A stretch of DNA of 11,412 nt from Stenotrophomonas sp. UBA2302 (GCA_002345545.1 DDVW01000023.1:1-11412); one strand, 5' to 3'; positions 1 to 6,677 are shown, counted from the first letter of the stretch. The notes: generated by a model not told the origin, from the letters alone. Numbers and translations are program-made.

Positions 1-1
1 C

Positions 2-1588
2 GCGCAGAAACCGCGGCTGGGCTACCGGCTGCGCAAGTTCATCGCACGCAACAAACTGGGCGTGGCCGCGGCCGCCCTGCTGCTGCTGACCTTGGCCGGT
101 GGCATCGGCGCCACCCTGTGGCAGGCCGGCGAGGCCCGGCGCGAGGCCGCCAACGCGCGCGCGCAGGCGCAGCGCGCGGTACTGGTGCGTGACTTCCTGC
201 GGCGCGTGTTCGCCTCCACCGAACCGGCTTCCGGCGGCGTGCCGACCGCGCTGGAGTTGCTGGACGAAGGTGCCCGCCGCGCACACAGCGACGTGTCGGC
301 CAGCGATCCACTGGCCGCCGCCGACATCCTGATGCTGACCGGCAACGCCCGCTCCAGCCTCAGCGAATACGCCGCCGCACAGGCCGATCTGCAGGCCGCC
401 TTGGCCCTGCTGCAACGCCATGCGCCGGACGCGTCACGCGACCGCATGCAGGTGCACATGAGCCTGTCGGCGCTGTCCGCGGCCACCGGTGATGCCGCTG
501 CCGCGCTCGAACAGGCGCGTACCGCCATCGCCCAGGGGGAACGCTTCGATGCCGCACCCGAGGATCGCCTGCGCGCGCGCAAGGCCTTCGCCGAGGCATT
601 GGCGTTCACCGCGCCGGAGAAGGCGGAGGCGGAACTGCGCGCCATCCTCGACGAGATTCCGGGCAACGGCCTGGCACAGACCCGCCTGCACGCCGAGGTC
701 CTGGGTGTACTCAGCGGCGCGATGCTCCAGGCCAACCGCGACCGCGACCAGGTGCTGCAACTGCTCGAACAGGAGCTGCAACTGTGGCGCGGCATCCTGG
801 GCGAAGACAGCGGCACCTACGCGTACATGCTGGCCAGCAATGGCGGGGTCTTCCTCGCGTCCGGCCAGGCGGATCGCGCTGGCGAGATGATCCAGCAGGC
901 CGCCGCCATCGCCGACCGTATCTACGAAAAGCCCCACCACGCGAGCGCGGTGATCCACTGCCATCTCGGCGCCTGGTTCCATGCCGGCGGCAGGCTGGAC
1001 GAGGCGACGCGCAGTTATGGCCGCGCACTGGACATCGATGCCGCCACCGGCCGCCAGAACGTGCAGTCGTCCGAATGCAGCCGCTACCGCGCCATCGCCC
1101 ATGCCAGTCTGGGGCGCTACGACGAGGCCCTGCGCGACCTCGACCGCAGCCAGTCGCTGCGCCAGCTCAACCAGGTGCTGGACAGCCGCACTACCCGCGG
1201 CATCTGCGGCCTGCGCGCCTCCGTCCACCTGCGGCAGCGCGACGTCGCCGCCGCGACGCGGGCACTCGATGGCTGCCCCGTGAGCGCACAAACCGGCACC
1301 TCGTTCTGGTATTCGATGGCGCAGGTGGAACTGGAACTGGCCCGCGGCAATCGCGGCCGGGCAGTTGAACTGGTGACGCCGATCCGCGAGCAGCCACAGA
1401 ACGCCCCTGGCGGCGCCGACCGCAGCTGGATGCGGCCATGGATGCTGTCACTGCTGCTGGCACACGAAACGGGCGATGCCACGGCAAGGGCGGCGCTGGT
1501 CGCCGGACTCGGGGAGTTCGCACAGCAGGCGCCGCTGGCGCAGTGCCTTGCCACACCTGACCGGACAAACTGCCTCACGCTTCTGTAG
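2..1588 (+). CDS. C-terminal part of a probable membrane Ser/Thr protein kinase with TPR repeats (5' end outside window)
   Basis: The reading frame is open from base 2, so the gene starts left of the window; the GTG at 62 is internal and should not be taken as the start. The visible 528 residues begin with a basic stretch (GYRLRKFIARNKLG), then a hydrophobic membrane segment (about residues 21-40), then an alanine/arginine-rich juxtamembrane helix with VRDFLRRVFASTEP. Alpha-helical TPR-like repeats fill the rest (about 75-500), for example the A-x-x-x-L-x-x-A patterns around 115-150 and 325-365. This order is typical of proteobacterial Hanks-type kinases that carry a cytoplasmic kinase domain, one membrane helix and a TPR sensor or scaffold region, often paired with an ECF sigma factor. 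The kinase domain is not visible, so kinase identity is inference from the linker; a kinase-less TPR membrane protein is the alternative. No terminator follows, and the next gene starts 142 bases downstream behind its own putative promoter. Confidence 0.7.
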   Translation, partial: AQKPRLGYRLRKFIARNKLGVAAAALLLLTLAGGIGATLWQAGEARREAANARAQAQRAVLVRDFLRRVFASTEPASGGVPTALELLDEGARRAHSDVSASDPLAAADILMLTGNARSSLSEYAAAQADLQAALALLQRHAPDASRDRMQVHMSLSALSAATGDAAAALEQARTAIAQGERFDAAPEDRLRARKAFAEALAFTAPEKAEAELRAILDEIPGNGLAQTRLHAEVLGVLSGAMLQANRDRDQVLQLLEQELQLWRGILGEDSGTYAYMLASNGGVFLASGQADRAGEMIQQAAAIADRIYEKPHHASAVIHCHLGAWFHAGGRLDEATRSYGRALDIDAATGRQNVQSSECSRYRAIAHASLGRYDEALRDLDRSQSLRQLNQVLDSRTTRGICGLRASVHLRQRDVAAATRALDGCPVSAQTGTSFWYSMAQVELELARGNRGRAVELVTPIREQPQNAPGGADRSWMRPWMLSLLLAHETGDATARAALVAGLGEFAQQAPLAQCLATPDRTNCLTLL

Positions 1589-1633
1589 TCGAGCCACCGC
1601 CGGCCGGCCACCGCCGCCTGCGATCACGGCCGC

Positions 1634-1674
1634 TGTCAGTCCAGGCCGCCGGATTGCGTGGATGGGATATCCGG
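1634..1674 (+). promoter_or_regulatory. Repeated composite promoter-like element, copy 1 (upstream of the 1730 lipoprotein gene)
   Basis: TGTCAGT at 1634-1640, 16 bases, CGTGGATGG at 1657-1665, 3 bases, ATCCGG at 1669-1674. The same blocks with identical spacing lie before the next two genes. The geometry fits a -35/-10 pair of an ECF-type sigma factor. CCGGAT (1649-1654) and ATCCGG also form an inverted repeat around the second block, so an operator is an alternative reading. The next start codon lies 64 bases downstream. Confidence 0.6.
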
Positions 1675-1729
1675 GTCTGCCGACACAGCACGACCCGGCC
1701 CATTTCCACGCCGCCGAGGCTCCGATCCC

Positions 1730-2563
1730 ATGCACCCGCTCACCACGCCACCCACGCCTGACCGCCATCCCGCCATTCGCGCCGCAGCGAGCCTGCCCGT
1801 CACGGTTCTGCTGGCGCTGCTCGTCGCCTGCGACGGGCACGCCCCCATGGCTCCATCATCGCAATCGCAATTGGCCGAACCGCTGGAGACGGCCTACCGG
1901 CAGCTCAGTGATCCGCCCACCATCGCGCAGGAACAATCCTGCGACAGCGCGCCCGCCCTCGGCCAGGCGCTGGAAGGCTGGGTCGCGGCGGTGGATGCGA
2001 CCGGACTGCACTCCCGTTTCGCTGCTGAAACCGCTGACGCCAGGCGTCGCGTGGCAACGATCCATGCCCGCTGTGCCGCCAGTCCTGCCGAGCCCACGTC
2101 CGTCTCCCGGAATCGTCTCGCCACGCCCGGCCACACACGCGACGAGGAAACCCGACCCGCCATCACCGTCGCCACGCTGGACGCCTACGTCCGCGGCCAG
2201 GAGGAAGAGATCGCCCTGATGCGCGCCAACGGCACCCACTTCGTATCCCTTTCCAAATACGGCGATGAAGGTCGACGGGTGGCGGCCAAGGCCGGATTGC
2301 CACTGCCGGCGTACCGGGCGCTGCGCACGGACATGCACAGGATGCTCCACGAAGTGATGATGCATGAGCGCTATGCCGGCCCCGCGGGCCAAACGCGGCT
2401 GGTCGGGCTGGAACCGCACAAACGCGCGTACGCCGTGGAAGTGCTGGCCCGCGATCCCTATGCCTCGTTGTCAGCCGTCGAACGTGACGCGGTACAGGCG
2501 CGGCTCGCCCTCCTGCGATCGCAATACGACGCCTACCTGGATCTGGCCGCCATCGCCGACTGA
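1730..2563 (+). CDS. Putative lipoprotein of unknown function (277 aa)
   Basis: From the ATG at 1730 the product begins with a basic/polar stretch and a hydrophobic signal segment (SLPVTVLLALLVAC) ending in a lipobox, with the lipidated cysteine at residue 34. It is therefore probably a signal peptidase II substrate anchored to the inner or outer membrane. An in-frame GTG at 1658 overlaps the conserved CGTGGATGG block of the upstream promoter-like element, so it is unlikely to be the start; GAGG lies about 11 bases before 1730. The mature part is mostly polar and helical, with a conserved-looking AYRQL...SC...PAL.QAL segment around residues 56-83 that recurs in the broken gene at 5866-6100. 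The C-terminal half (about 150-277) is charged and helix-forming. I do not recognise the family. Placement behind the kinase/TPR gene and a shared promoter element suggests an envelope role in the same response; this is inference. Confidence 0.75.
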   Translation: MHPLTTPPTPDRHPAIRAAASLPVTVLLALLVACDGHAPMAPSSQSQLAEPLETAYRQLSDPPTIAQEQSCDSAPALGQALEGWVAAVDATGLHSRFAAETADARRRVATIHARCAASPAEPTSVSRNRLATPGHTRDEETRPAITVATLDAYVRGQEEEIALMRANGTHFVSLSKYGDEGRRVAAKAGLPLPAYRALRTDMHRMLHEVMMHERYAGPAGQTRLVGLEPHKRAYAVEVLARDPYASLSAVERDAVQARLALLRSQYDAYLDLAAIAD

Positions 2564-2590
2564 AGCCCGCGCGCTATTGAATCGGGCAGC

Positions 2591-2631
2591 TGTCAGTTTT
2601 CGCCACCGGATCGCGTGGATGGAATACCCGG
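2591..2631 (+). promoter_or_regulatory. Repeated composite promoter-like element, copy 2 (upstream of the 2669 lipoprotein gene)
   Basis: TGTCAGT at 2591-2597, 16 bases, CGTGGATGG at 2614-2622, 3 bases, ACCCGG at 2626-2631, with CCGGAT at 2606-2611. Block spacing is identical to copies 1 and 3 while the spacer sequence differs, which is what a two-block promoter would show. The start codon chosen for the next gene is 46 bases downstream. Confidence 0.6.
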
Positions 2632-2633
2632 AC

Positions 2634-2689
2634 CGCCGTCCGGCCTATCTTTGCGCAAGGGCACGATCATGCAGATTCGCTTCATTCCC
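2634..2689 (+). repeat. Duplicated leader/start-codon segment, copy A
   Basis: This 56-base stretch covers the end of the leader, the Shine-Dalgarno region (CGCAAGGGCACGATC) and the first seven codons of the gene starting at 2669. It matches 4536-4591 without gaps at 47 of 56 positions by my count, including a 17-base identical core around the ATG. The first residues agree in part (M-Q-I-R-F-I-P versus M-H-V-S-F-I-P). It supports ATG 2669 as a real start and suggests that the regulatory region was duplicated between two otherwise dissimilar genes. Confidence 0.75.
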
Positions 2690-4378
2690 CCCACACCCGC
2701 CGCATGGCCCGGGCCGGCCGCCATGAAGACCCTGCTGAACAGGCTTTCCCACGCAGCGGGAATCATCGTCACAACAACGTTGATCGCAGGCCTGCTGGGG
2801 GCTTGCACCCCCGGCGGTGGCACCAGCACCGGGGGGGCGGCCCCCGTCCAACTCGGCAACTACGAGAACGCGATCAAGGTCACGCCAACGCTCGACAGCG
2901 AACGGGCCGTCACTCAGGTCATCGGCTTCGACGGCGGCAGCATCAGCACCACCGCCGCCGACGGCACCGTGTTCACGCTCACCGTTCCGGCCGATTCGGT
3001 GCGCCAGCGCACGTCGATCACCCTGACCCCGGTGAGCAAGCTCGAAGGCCTGCCCTTCGGCAACGGCACCGACGTCACCGTCGACCTGCAGCCGTCCGGG
3101 CTGGTGTTCGACGTGCCGGCCACGCTGCGCATCGAACCGGCCACACCGATCCCAGCCGGCGAGCAGATCCTCTACGGCTATTCCGAGGACCGGCTGGTGT
3201 TCGCCGAACCGGTGCTCAAGGCCGAAGGCATCGCCATCGTGGTGCCGCACTTCAGCGGCTATGGCGTGGCCAAGGGCTTCATGGGCGATGTCGAAGAAGC
3301 GCTCGAGCGGATCGGCGGATCGGCCGAGGAGCGGATCTACAGCGAAATGCGGGCGGTCATGCAGGCGGCGCACCAGGCTGAAGAGCGCGGCGAACCTCGG
3401 CAAAGATTCGGCTATCCGCTGCAACCGTATTTCGAGCAGTACGAACGCGAGGTGATCCAACCGCGCCTCGCGGCAGCCGGCCAGAGCTGCGCGGCCGGAC
3501 GTTCGGCCATCATCACTGTGCTCGGCTACTCGAGAATGCGTGCCTTGCTCGGATACGAGGATGACAACGTCATGCCCCAAGTCGCCGACCTGCTCGAAAA
3601 CACCGTCGCCCCCAAGTGCATGGATGAGGAATACGCGATGTGCGTGAATGAGCACATCGTGCACCGCATCGCCGTGGCTTACATGGGGGTCAACAGGCAA
3701 CTGGCGCTGCTCGGCATCGAAAACTCTCCGGTCCTCGCAAAGATGAAACAGCAGGTCAACAACTGCCTGCACTTCGATCTGGAATTCAAGGTCGACACGC
3801 GGTTCGAGTTCGACACGCGGTCTCTCAACCAGAGTTACATGTCATTTGCCGAAAGCACCGAACTCTTCACGGAACTCGTGTTCGATATGGACAAAACGCT
3901 GGGTACCGAGGGCAAGACGTACTTCGAACCCTCCAGCGGCCCGATGGAATCGCTCAAACAGCTCTACCGGCAGACGGCACCGGGATGCATCCCGGGCACC
4001 GTTTCGAGCTGGAGTGACACCGGGCATTTCCTGGCGATGGACCTCGGGATCGATCCTACCGATCTGTACGAGGGCGGTGGCGGTGTCACGTCGATCGAAG
4101 TCGAGCTCGGCCTGCCCTCGCCCCAGGTCAGTATTTCCGGCATGTCCTGCGGCGGCGTCACTGCCCCGCCCACAGCCGATCTTGTCGGCGCCCCCGCCGT
4201 CTATCTGCTCAATCACGGCGACGGCTTCATCCGCGACTGGAAAATCCAGGGCAGCAAGATCCCTGCGGGCCACACCTTCGTCACCGCCACCGCCGACTGG
4301 TCGATCATGAATGCGCGCACGCCCATGGCATCGTTCGAGGATGTCGGCATCGCCACGCTGCGCCACACCCCGCGCTGA
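2669..4378 (+). CDS. Putative lipoprotein with an N-terminal beta-sandwich (ZU5-like) domain (569 aa from ATG 2669)
   Basis: A hydrophobic segment (GIIVTTTLIAGLLGAC) ends in a lipobox with cysteine at residue 46, so an outer-membrane or periplasmic lipoprotein is likely. Residues about 85-200 (GGSISTTAADGTVFTLTVPA ... VDLQPSGLVFDVPATLRIEP ... VVPHFSGYGVAKG) have the beta-rich pattern of ZU5-like domains found in bacterial surface lipoproteins. Residues 205-569 contain several cysteines and have no family I recognise. The start is a real choice. ATG 2669 has AAGG at proper spacing and lies in a leader duplicated before the 4571 gene, but gives an 18-residue extension before a conventional signal peptide. 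ATG 2723 (MKTLLNRLSHAAG) gives a classical 28-residue lipoprotein signal but no good Shine-Dalgarno. The earlier in-frame GTG at 2615 lies in the promoter element. A terminator-like hairpin follows at 4403-4433. Confidence 0.75.
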   Translation: MQIRFIPPTPAAWPGPAAMKTLLNRLSHAAGIIVTTTLIAGLLGACTPGGGTSTGGAAPVQLGNYENAIKVTPTLDSERAVTQVIGFDGGSISTTAADGTVFTLTVPADSVRQRTSITLTPVSKLEGLPFGNGTDVTVDLQPSGLVFDVPATLRIEPATPIPAGEQILYGYSEDRLVFAEPVLKAEGIAIVVPHFSGYGVAKGFMGDVEEALERIGGSAEERIYSEMRAVMQAAHQAEERGEPRQRFGYPLQPYFEQYEREVIQPRLAAAGQSCAAGRSAIITVLGYSRMRALLGYEDDNVMPQVADLLENTVAPKCMDEEYAMCVNEHIVHRIAVAYMGVNRQLALLGIENSPVLAKMKQQVNNCLHFDLEFKVDTRFEFDTRSLNQSYMSFAESTELFTELVFDMDKTLGTEGKTYFEPSSGPMESLKQLYRQTAPGCIPGTVSSWSDTGHFLAMDLGIDPTDLYEGGGGVTSIEVELGLPSPQVSISGMSCGGVTAPPTADLVGAPAVYLLNHGDGFIRDWKIQGSKIPAGHTFVTATADWSIMNARTPMASFEDVGIATLRHTPR

Positions 4379-4402
4379 CGCTCGACCTCACCTTCCCAAC
4401 CG

Positions 4403-4433
4403 GTCCTCTCCCCGAGCTTAAGGGGGGGAGGAC
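4403..4433 (+). terminator. Terminator-like or REP-like hairpin after the 2669 gene
   Basis: GTCCTCTCCCC (4403-4413) pairs with GGGGGGAGGAC (4423-4433) as an 11-bp stem with one G-U wobble and a 9-base loop. No T tract follows, so it may be a Rho-assisted end, an mRNA-stabilising structure or an interspersed palindromic repeat. It starts 25 bases after the stop codon. Confidence 0.5.
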
Positions 4434-4472
4434 TTCCGGAACCCGGGCCGCGAACGACGGGGGTATCGAGCC

Positions 4473-4513
4473 TGTCAGTTCCCGCCCGGATTTGTCGTGG
4501 ATGGTGTACCCGG
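4473..4513 (+). promoter_or_regulatory. Repeated composite promoter-like element, copy 3 (upstream of the 4571 gene)
   Basis: TGTCAGT at 4473-4479, 16 bases, CGTGGATGG at 4496-4504, 3 bases, ACCCGG at 4508-4513. CCGGAT (4486-4491) is displaced by two bases relative to copies 1 and 2, yet the distance between the two main blocks is unchanged. This favours the block pair, not the palindrome, as the functional constraint. The ATG at 4571 lies 66 bases downstream. Confidence 0.6.
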
Positions 4514-4535
4514 ACACATCCGGGGCCGGCCCGGC

Positions 4536-4591
4536 CGCCGTTCGGCCTGTCTCTCCGCAAGGGCACGATCATGCATGTTTCTTTCATTCCC
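4536..4591 (+). repeat. Duplicated leader/start-codon segment, copy B
   Basis: Ungapped partner of 2634-2689 (47 of 56 identical by eye). It contains the AAGGGC ribosome-binding region and the first seven codons of the gene at 4571. Confidence 0.75.
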
Positions 4592-5773
4592 GCCGCCTCG
4601 GCATTGGCACTCGCCCTGTCCGCCACCCTCTCCGCCGATGCGCGGGCGGCACAGGCCGAGCTTTACCTCGACGTAGCCACCCACAGCATGCCCGGCGCCC
4701 CCGGCATGGGCGCAATCGGCCGCCTGGCGGGCGCCATGGGCGGTGATCGCGCCAGCTACGGCATGGCCCGTCATCCCGGCATGCCAGGCAAATACCTGGA
4801 TGTGGCCCTGCACAACCGCCGCCAGCCCGGCGCACCGGCTGACCAGGCCGTGCCCAAGGGGCTGGGGCTCGGCGAGCAGATCCGGTTGCAAGCACCCGAA
4901 AGCAGCTCCTCCAACGGTGGCAGCACAAGCGAGCACGATGCCTCGGGCCCGCAGCAGGACGGCAGCTACAAGATCCGCTACTACTGGGGCTGCGGTGAGC
5001 AGGTCGGTGCCGGGCAACCGCTCGAGTTCTCCATGACCGTGCGCAATGGCAAACCGGTGACCAGCGGCCGCCAGATGCAGCCACGCAACGTACCGGCGAA
5101 CACCATCGATGCTGGCCCGCAGTATGTTCTGTGGCCCAATCCGGCCGCGCGCAAGGCCGTCGGCAATCAGGCATCGCTGATCGGCGCCCACCATGTCACC
5201 GGCAACGCGCTACCCGAATCGATGCGTTTTGAACTCGGCAGCGACCACGACTTCCTGCCCGAGCTCAAGCTCCGGCGCGAAGGTGATGCCGGCAAGGGCA
5301 TCGCCCTGGCCTGGGATCAGGTGGATGGCGCGCGCGCCTACTTCGCCCAGGCCACCGCCATGGATGGCGACACCATCGTGATGTGGAGCAGTTCCGAAGA
5401 CGGTTATGCCGGCCAGGAGATGATCACCTTCCTGCCCGAGTCACTGGTCACACAATGGATCGGCAAGCGCACCCTGATGGGTGGCGACACGCGCCAGTGC
5501 CGCATCCCGCCGGGTGTCTTCGGCGACGCCGCGCAGAACACCGCGATGGTGCAGATGATCGCCTACGGCAACGAGCGCCACCTCGCCGAGCCGCGCCCGG
5601 CCAATGCACCGCGCGACTGGCAGCCGGCCTGGAACGTGCGCGTGCGCAACAAGTCCACCGCGATGCTGATGCCGGGCGTCGCCGCCATCGGTGGTGAAGC
5701 CGCCAAACCGGCCGCGCGCGAAGCGGTGAAGGATGCGGCCAAGGGCATGCTGCGCGGCCTGTTCGGACGCTGA
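4571..5773 (+). CDS. Secreted or periplasmic protein of unknown function (400 aa)
   Basis: The N-terminus has a Sec-type signal peptide: hydrophobic ALALALSATL followed by ADARA and a likely signal peptidase I cut after Ala26. There is no lipobox. The mature protein carries two copies of a YLDVA-x-H motif (residues 32-38 and 75-81) separated by a Gly/Met/Pro-rich stretch, then a polar Ser/Gly linker (about 111-130). A YYWGCGE motif follows at 137-143, then a long beta-rich region (about 140-360). The C-terminal tail (AREAVKDAAKGMLRGLFGR) is amphipathic and basic. The start is supported by AAGG 9-12 bases upstream and by the duplicated leader. I do not recognise a named family; proteins of this shape are familiar as conserved hypotheticals in xanthomonads. 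It shares the promoter-like element with the two preceding genes and is followed by a perfect 10-bp hairpin. Confidence 0.75.
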   Translation: MHVSFIPAASALALALSATLSADARAAQAELYLDVATHSMPGAPGMGAIGRLAGAMGGDRASYGMARHPGMPGKYLDVALHNRRQPGAPADQAVPKGLGLGEQIRLQAPESSSSNGGSTSEHDASGPQQDGSYKIRYYWGCGEQVGAGQPLEFSMTVRNGKPVTSGRQMQPRNVPANTIDAGPQYVLWPNPAARKAVGNQASLIGAHHVTGNALPESMRFELGSDHDFLPELKLRREGDAGKGIALAWDQVDGARAYFAQATAMDGDTIVMWSSSEDGYAGQEMITFLPESLVTQWIGKRTLMGGDTRQCRIPPGVFGDAAQNTAMVQMIAYGNERHLAEPRPANAPRDWQPAWNVRVRNKSTAMLMPGVAAIGGEAAKPAAREAVKDAAKGMLRGLFGR

Positions 5774-5812
5774 CCGGCCTATACGGCGTACCACTCCTCG
5801 ACAGCGGACAAC

Positions 5813-5838
5813 GGGAAGCCCGGATGAACGGGCTTCCC
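5813..5838 (+). terminator. Hairpin terminator after the 4571 gene
   Basis: GGGAAGCCCG (5813-5822) and CGGGCTTCCC (5829-5838) form a perfect 10-bp stem with a 6-base loop, 39 bases after the stop codon at 5771-5773. There is no T run, so intrinsic termination is likely but not certain. Confidence 0.6.
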
Positions 5839-5865
5839 CGGTCCCACACCTGAATGTGCTGAACG

Positions 5866-6100
5866 ATGACGACATTCCCTGCTTCCTCTGCCCTCCTGTC
5901 CGCCGCCCTGATCGCCCTGGCCCTGTGCGCCTGCGACACGCGCGCCGCCAACGACACGTCCGCAGCTGCGTACCGGCAATCTGGATGATGTGCGCGCGTC
6001 CTGCACCGGTCCGGCGTTGATGCAGGCGCTGCCCGAAGCACGGAAAGCGGAGCCGGCCGCTGCGGGTGTGCGCCACACACCGGGCATGCGCGCGCGATAA
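5866..6100 (+). pseudogene. Frameshifted small lipoprotein, truncated relative of the 1730 lipoprotein
   Basis: ATG 5866 opens a signal peptide with lipobox (ALIALALCAC, then D) and reads to a TGA at 5986-5988, 40 residues in all. Just before that stop, the +1 frame continues without interruption to TAA 6098-6100. Removing one base near 5980 joins them into a product of about 77 residues, reading AYRQLDDVRASCTGPALMQAL. This matches the order of AYRQLSD...SC...PALGQAL in the 1730 lipoprotein, so the frameshift is real relative to a coding ancestor. Even when repaired the protein lacks the roughly 200-residue C-terminal part. No copy of the shared promoter element lies upstream. It could also be a sequencing error in a functional short lipoprotein gene, or a real 40-residue lipopeptide. 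Confidence 0.6.
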
Positions 6101-6159
6101 GAAGTTCACCACGGCGGCGGCATACTGCAACACCGCTGACTGCTTTCCCGACCGTTGCG

Positions 6160-6612
6160 ATGAACAATGAGACCACCGAACTGCTGCAGATCGCCTGCCC
6201 CCATTGCCATGCCATCAACCGCGTACCGACCGCGCGACTGGGACAGGCGCCGGCCTGCGGGCGCTGCCACCAGCCGCTGTTCACCGCCACGCCACTGGAA
6301 TTGAATGCCGCCGCGTTCGAGGCCCACGCCAGCCGCTCGCAGATTCCGCTGCTGGTGGATTTCTGGGCGGCATGGTGCGGACCCTGCCGGCAGATGGTGC
6401 CGGAGTTCGCCAAGGCCGCCGCCGCGCTGGAGCCGCACATGCGCCTGGGCAAGCTCGATACCGAGGCCGAACCCGCCATCGCCACCCGCTTCGGCATCCG
6501 CAGCATCCCGACGATGGTGCTGATCCTGGGTGGGCGCGAGATCGCCCGCCAATCCGGTGCAATGCCGGCCAGCCGCATCGTGCAATGGGCCAGCACCCAG
6601 CTGCGCGGCTGA
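6160..6612 (+). CDS. trxC: Thioredoxin 2 (zinc-finger thioredoxin TrxC)
   Basis: This 150-residue cytoplasmic protein disulfide reductase has a thioredoxin fold with the WCGPC active site at residues 72-76 (nucleophile Cys73, resolving Cys76). It is preceded by FWAA and followed by the cis-proline in SIPT (Pro117). An N-terminal zinc ribbon, CPHC (13-16) and CGRC (33-36), distinguishes thioredoxin 2 from thioredoxin 1. Length and domain order match TrxC, whose zinc site is redox-sensitive in the E. coli protein. The ATG at 6160 places the zinc finger at the expected distance; the Shine-Dalgarno is weak. The gene stands alone, converging on groEL with a shared terminator. In E. coli trxC belongs to the OxyR regulon; no OxyR site could be judged by eye here. 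Confidence 0.93.
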   Translation: MNNETTELLQIACPHCHAINRVPTARLGQAPACGRCHQPLFTATPLELNAAAFEAHASRSQIPLLVDFWAAWCGPCRQMVPEFAKAAAALEPHMRLGKLDTEAEPAIATRFGIRSIPTMVLILGGREIARQSGAMPASRIVQWASTQLRG

Positions 6613-6649
6613 CGCGCCGGCAACATCGCCTTCCGGCGTACAGACAAAA

Positions 6650-6677
6650 CAAAACCCCGCCTCGCGGCGGGGTTTTG
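6650..6677. terminator. Bidirectional intrinsic terminator between trxC and groEL
   Basis: AAAACCCCGCC (6651-6661) and GGCGGGGTTTT (6666-6676) pair perfectly around a TCGC tetraloop, with one further C-G pair at the base. T residues follow the stem on both strands: TTTTG on plus and TTTTGTTTTG on minus. It serves both convergent transcripts. Confidence 0.92.

Noticed and set aside
434..1291. Long open frame on the minus strand (285 codons) opposite the TPR gene
   Set aside because: Antisense shadow in GC-rich DNA; the plus-strand frame runs unbroken through it with sensible TPR/helical protein and the minus product resembles nothing.
1658..1729. Upstream GTG starts at 1658 and 2615 giving MDGI-like N-termini shared by two genes
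   Set aside because: The shared residues come from the CGTGGATGG promoter block; the third copy has the block in a different frame, and no signal peptide would be formed properly from those starts.
2566..2590. GCCCG...CGGGC hairpin after the 1730 gene as a terminator
   Set aside because: Only 5 bp with a 13-base loop and no T tract; too weak to call.
2645..3772. 375-codon minus-strand open frame
   Set aside because: Opposite the lipoprotein gene at 2669, which has a lipobox, leader and recognisable domain; the minus frame lacks any of these.
3790..3825. Short direct repeat TCGACACGCGG in the 2669 gene
   Set aside because: Two copies only, within coding sequence, explained by the repeated residues D-T-R; no sign of a functional repeat.
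4126..4147. GTCAGTATTTCCGG inside the 2669 gene as a fourth promoter copy
   Set aside because: No CGTGGATGG block at the required distance and it lies within coding sequence.
2593..4626. Two minus-strand frames (2593-2859 and 4213-4626) whose translations share CMIVPLR-DRP-GG, suggesting a conserved small peptide
   Set aside because: The similarity is explained by the duplicated leader DNA (2634-2689 and 4536-4591) read backwards; no ribosome-binding site and the frames overlap real genes.
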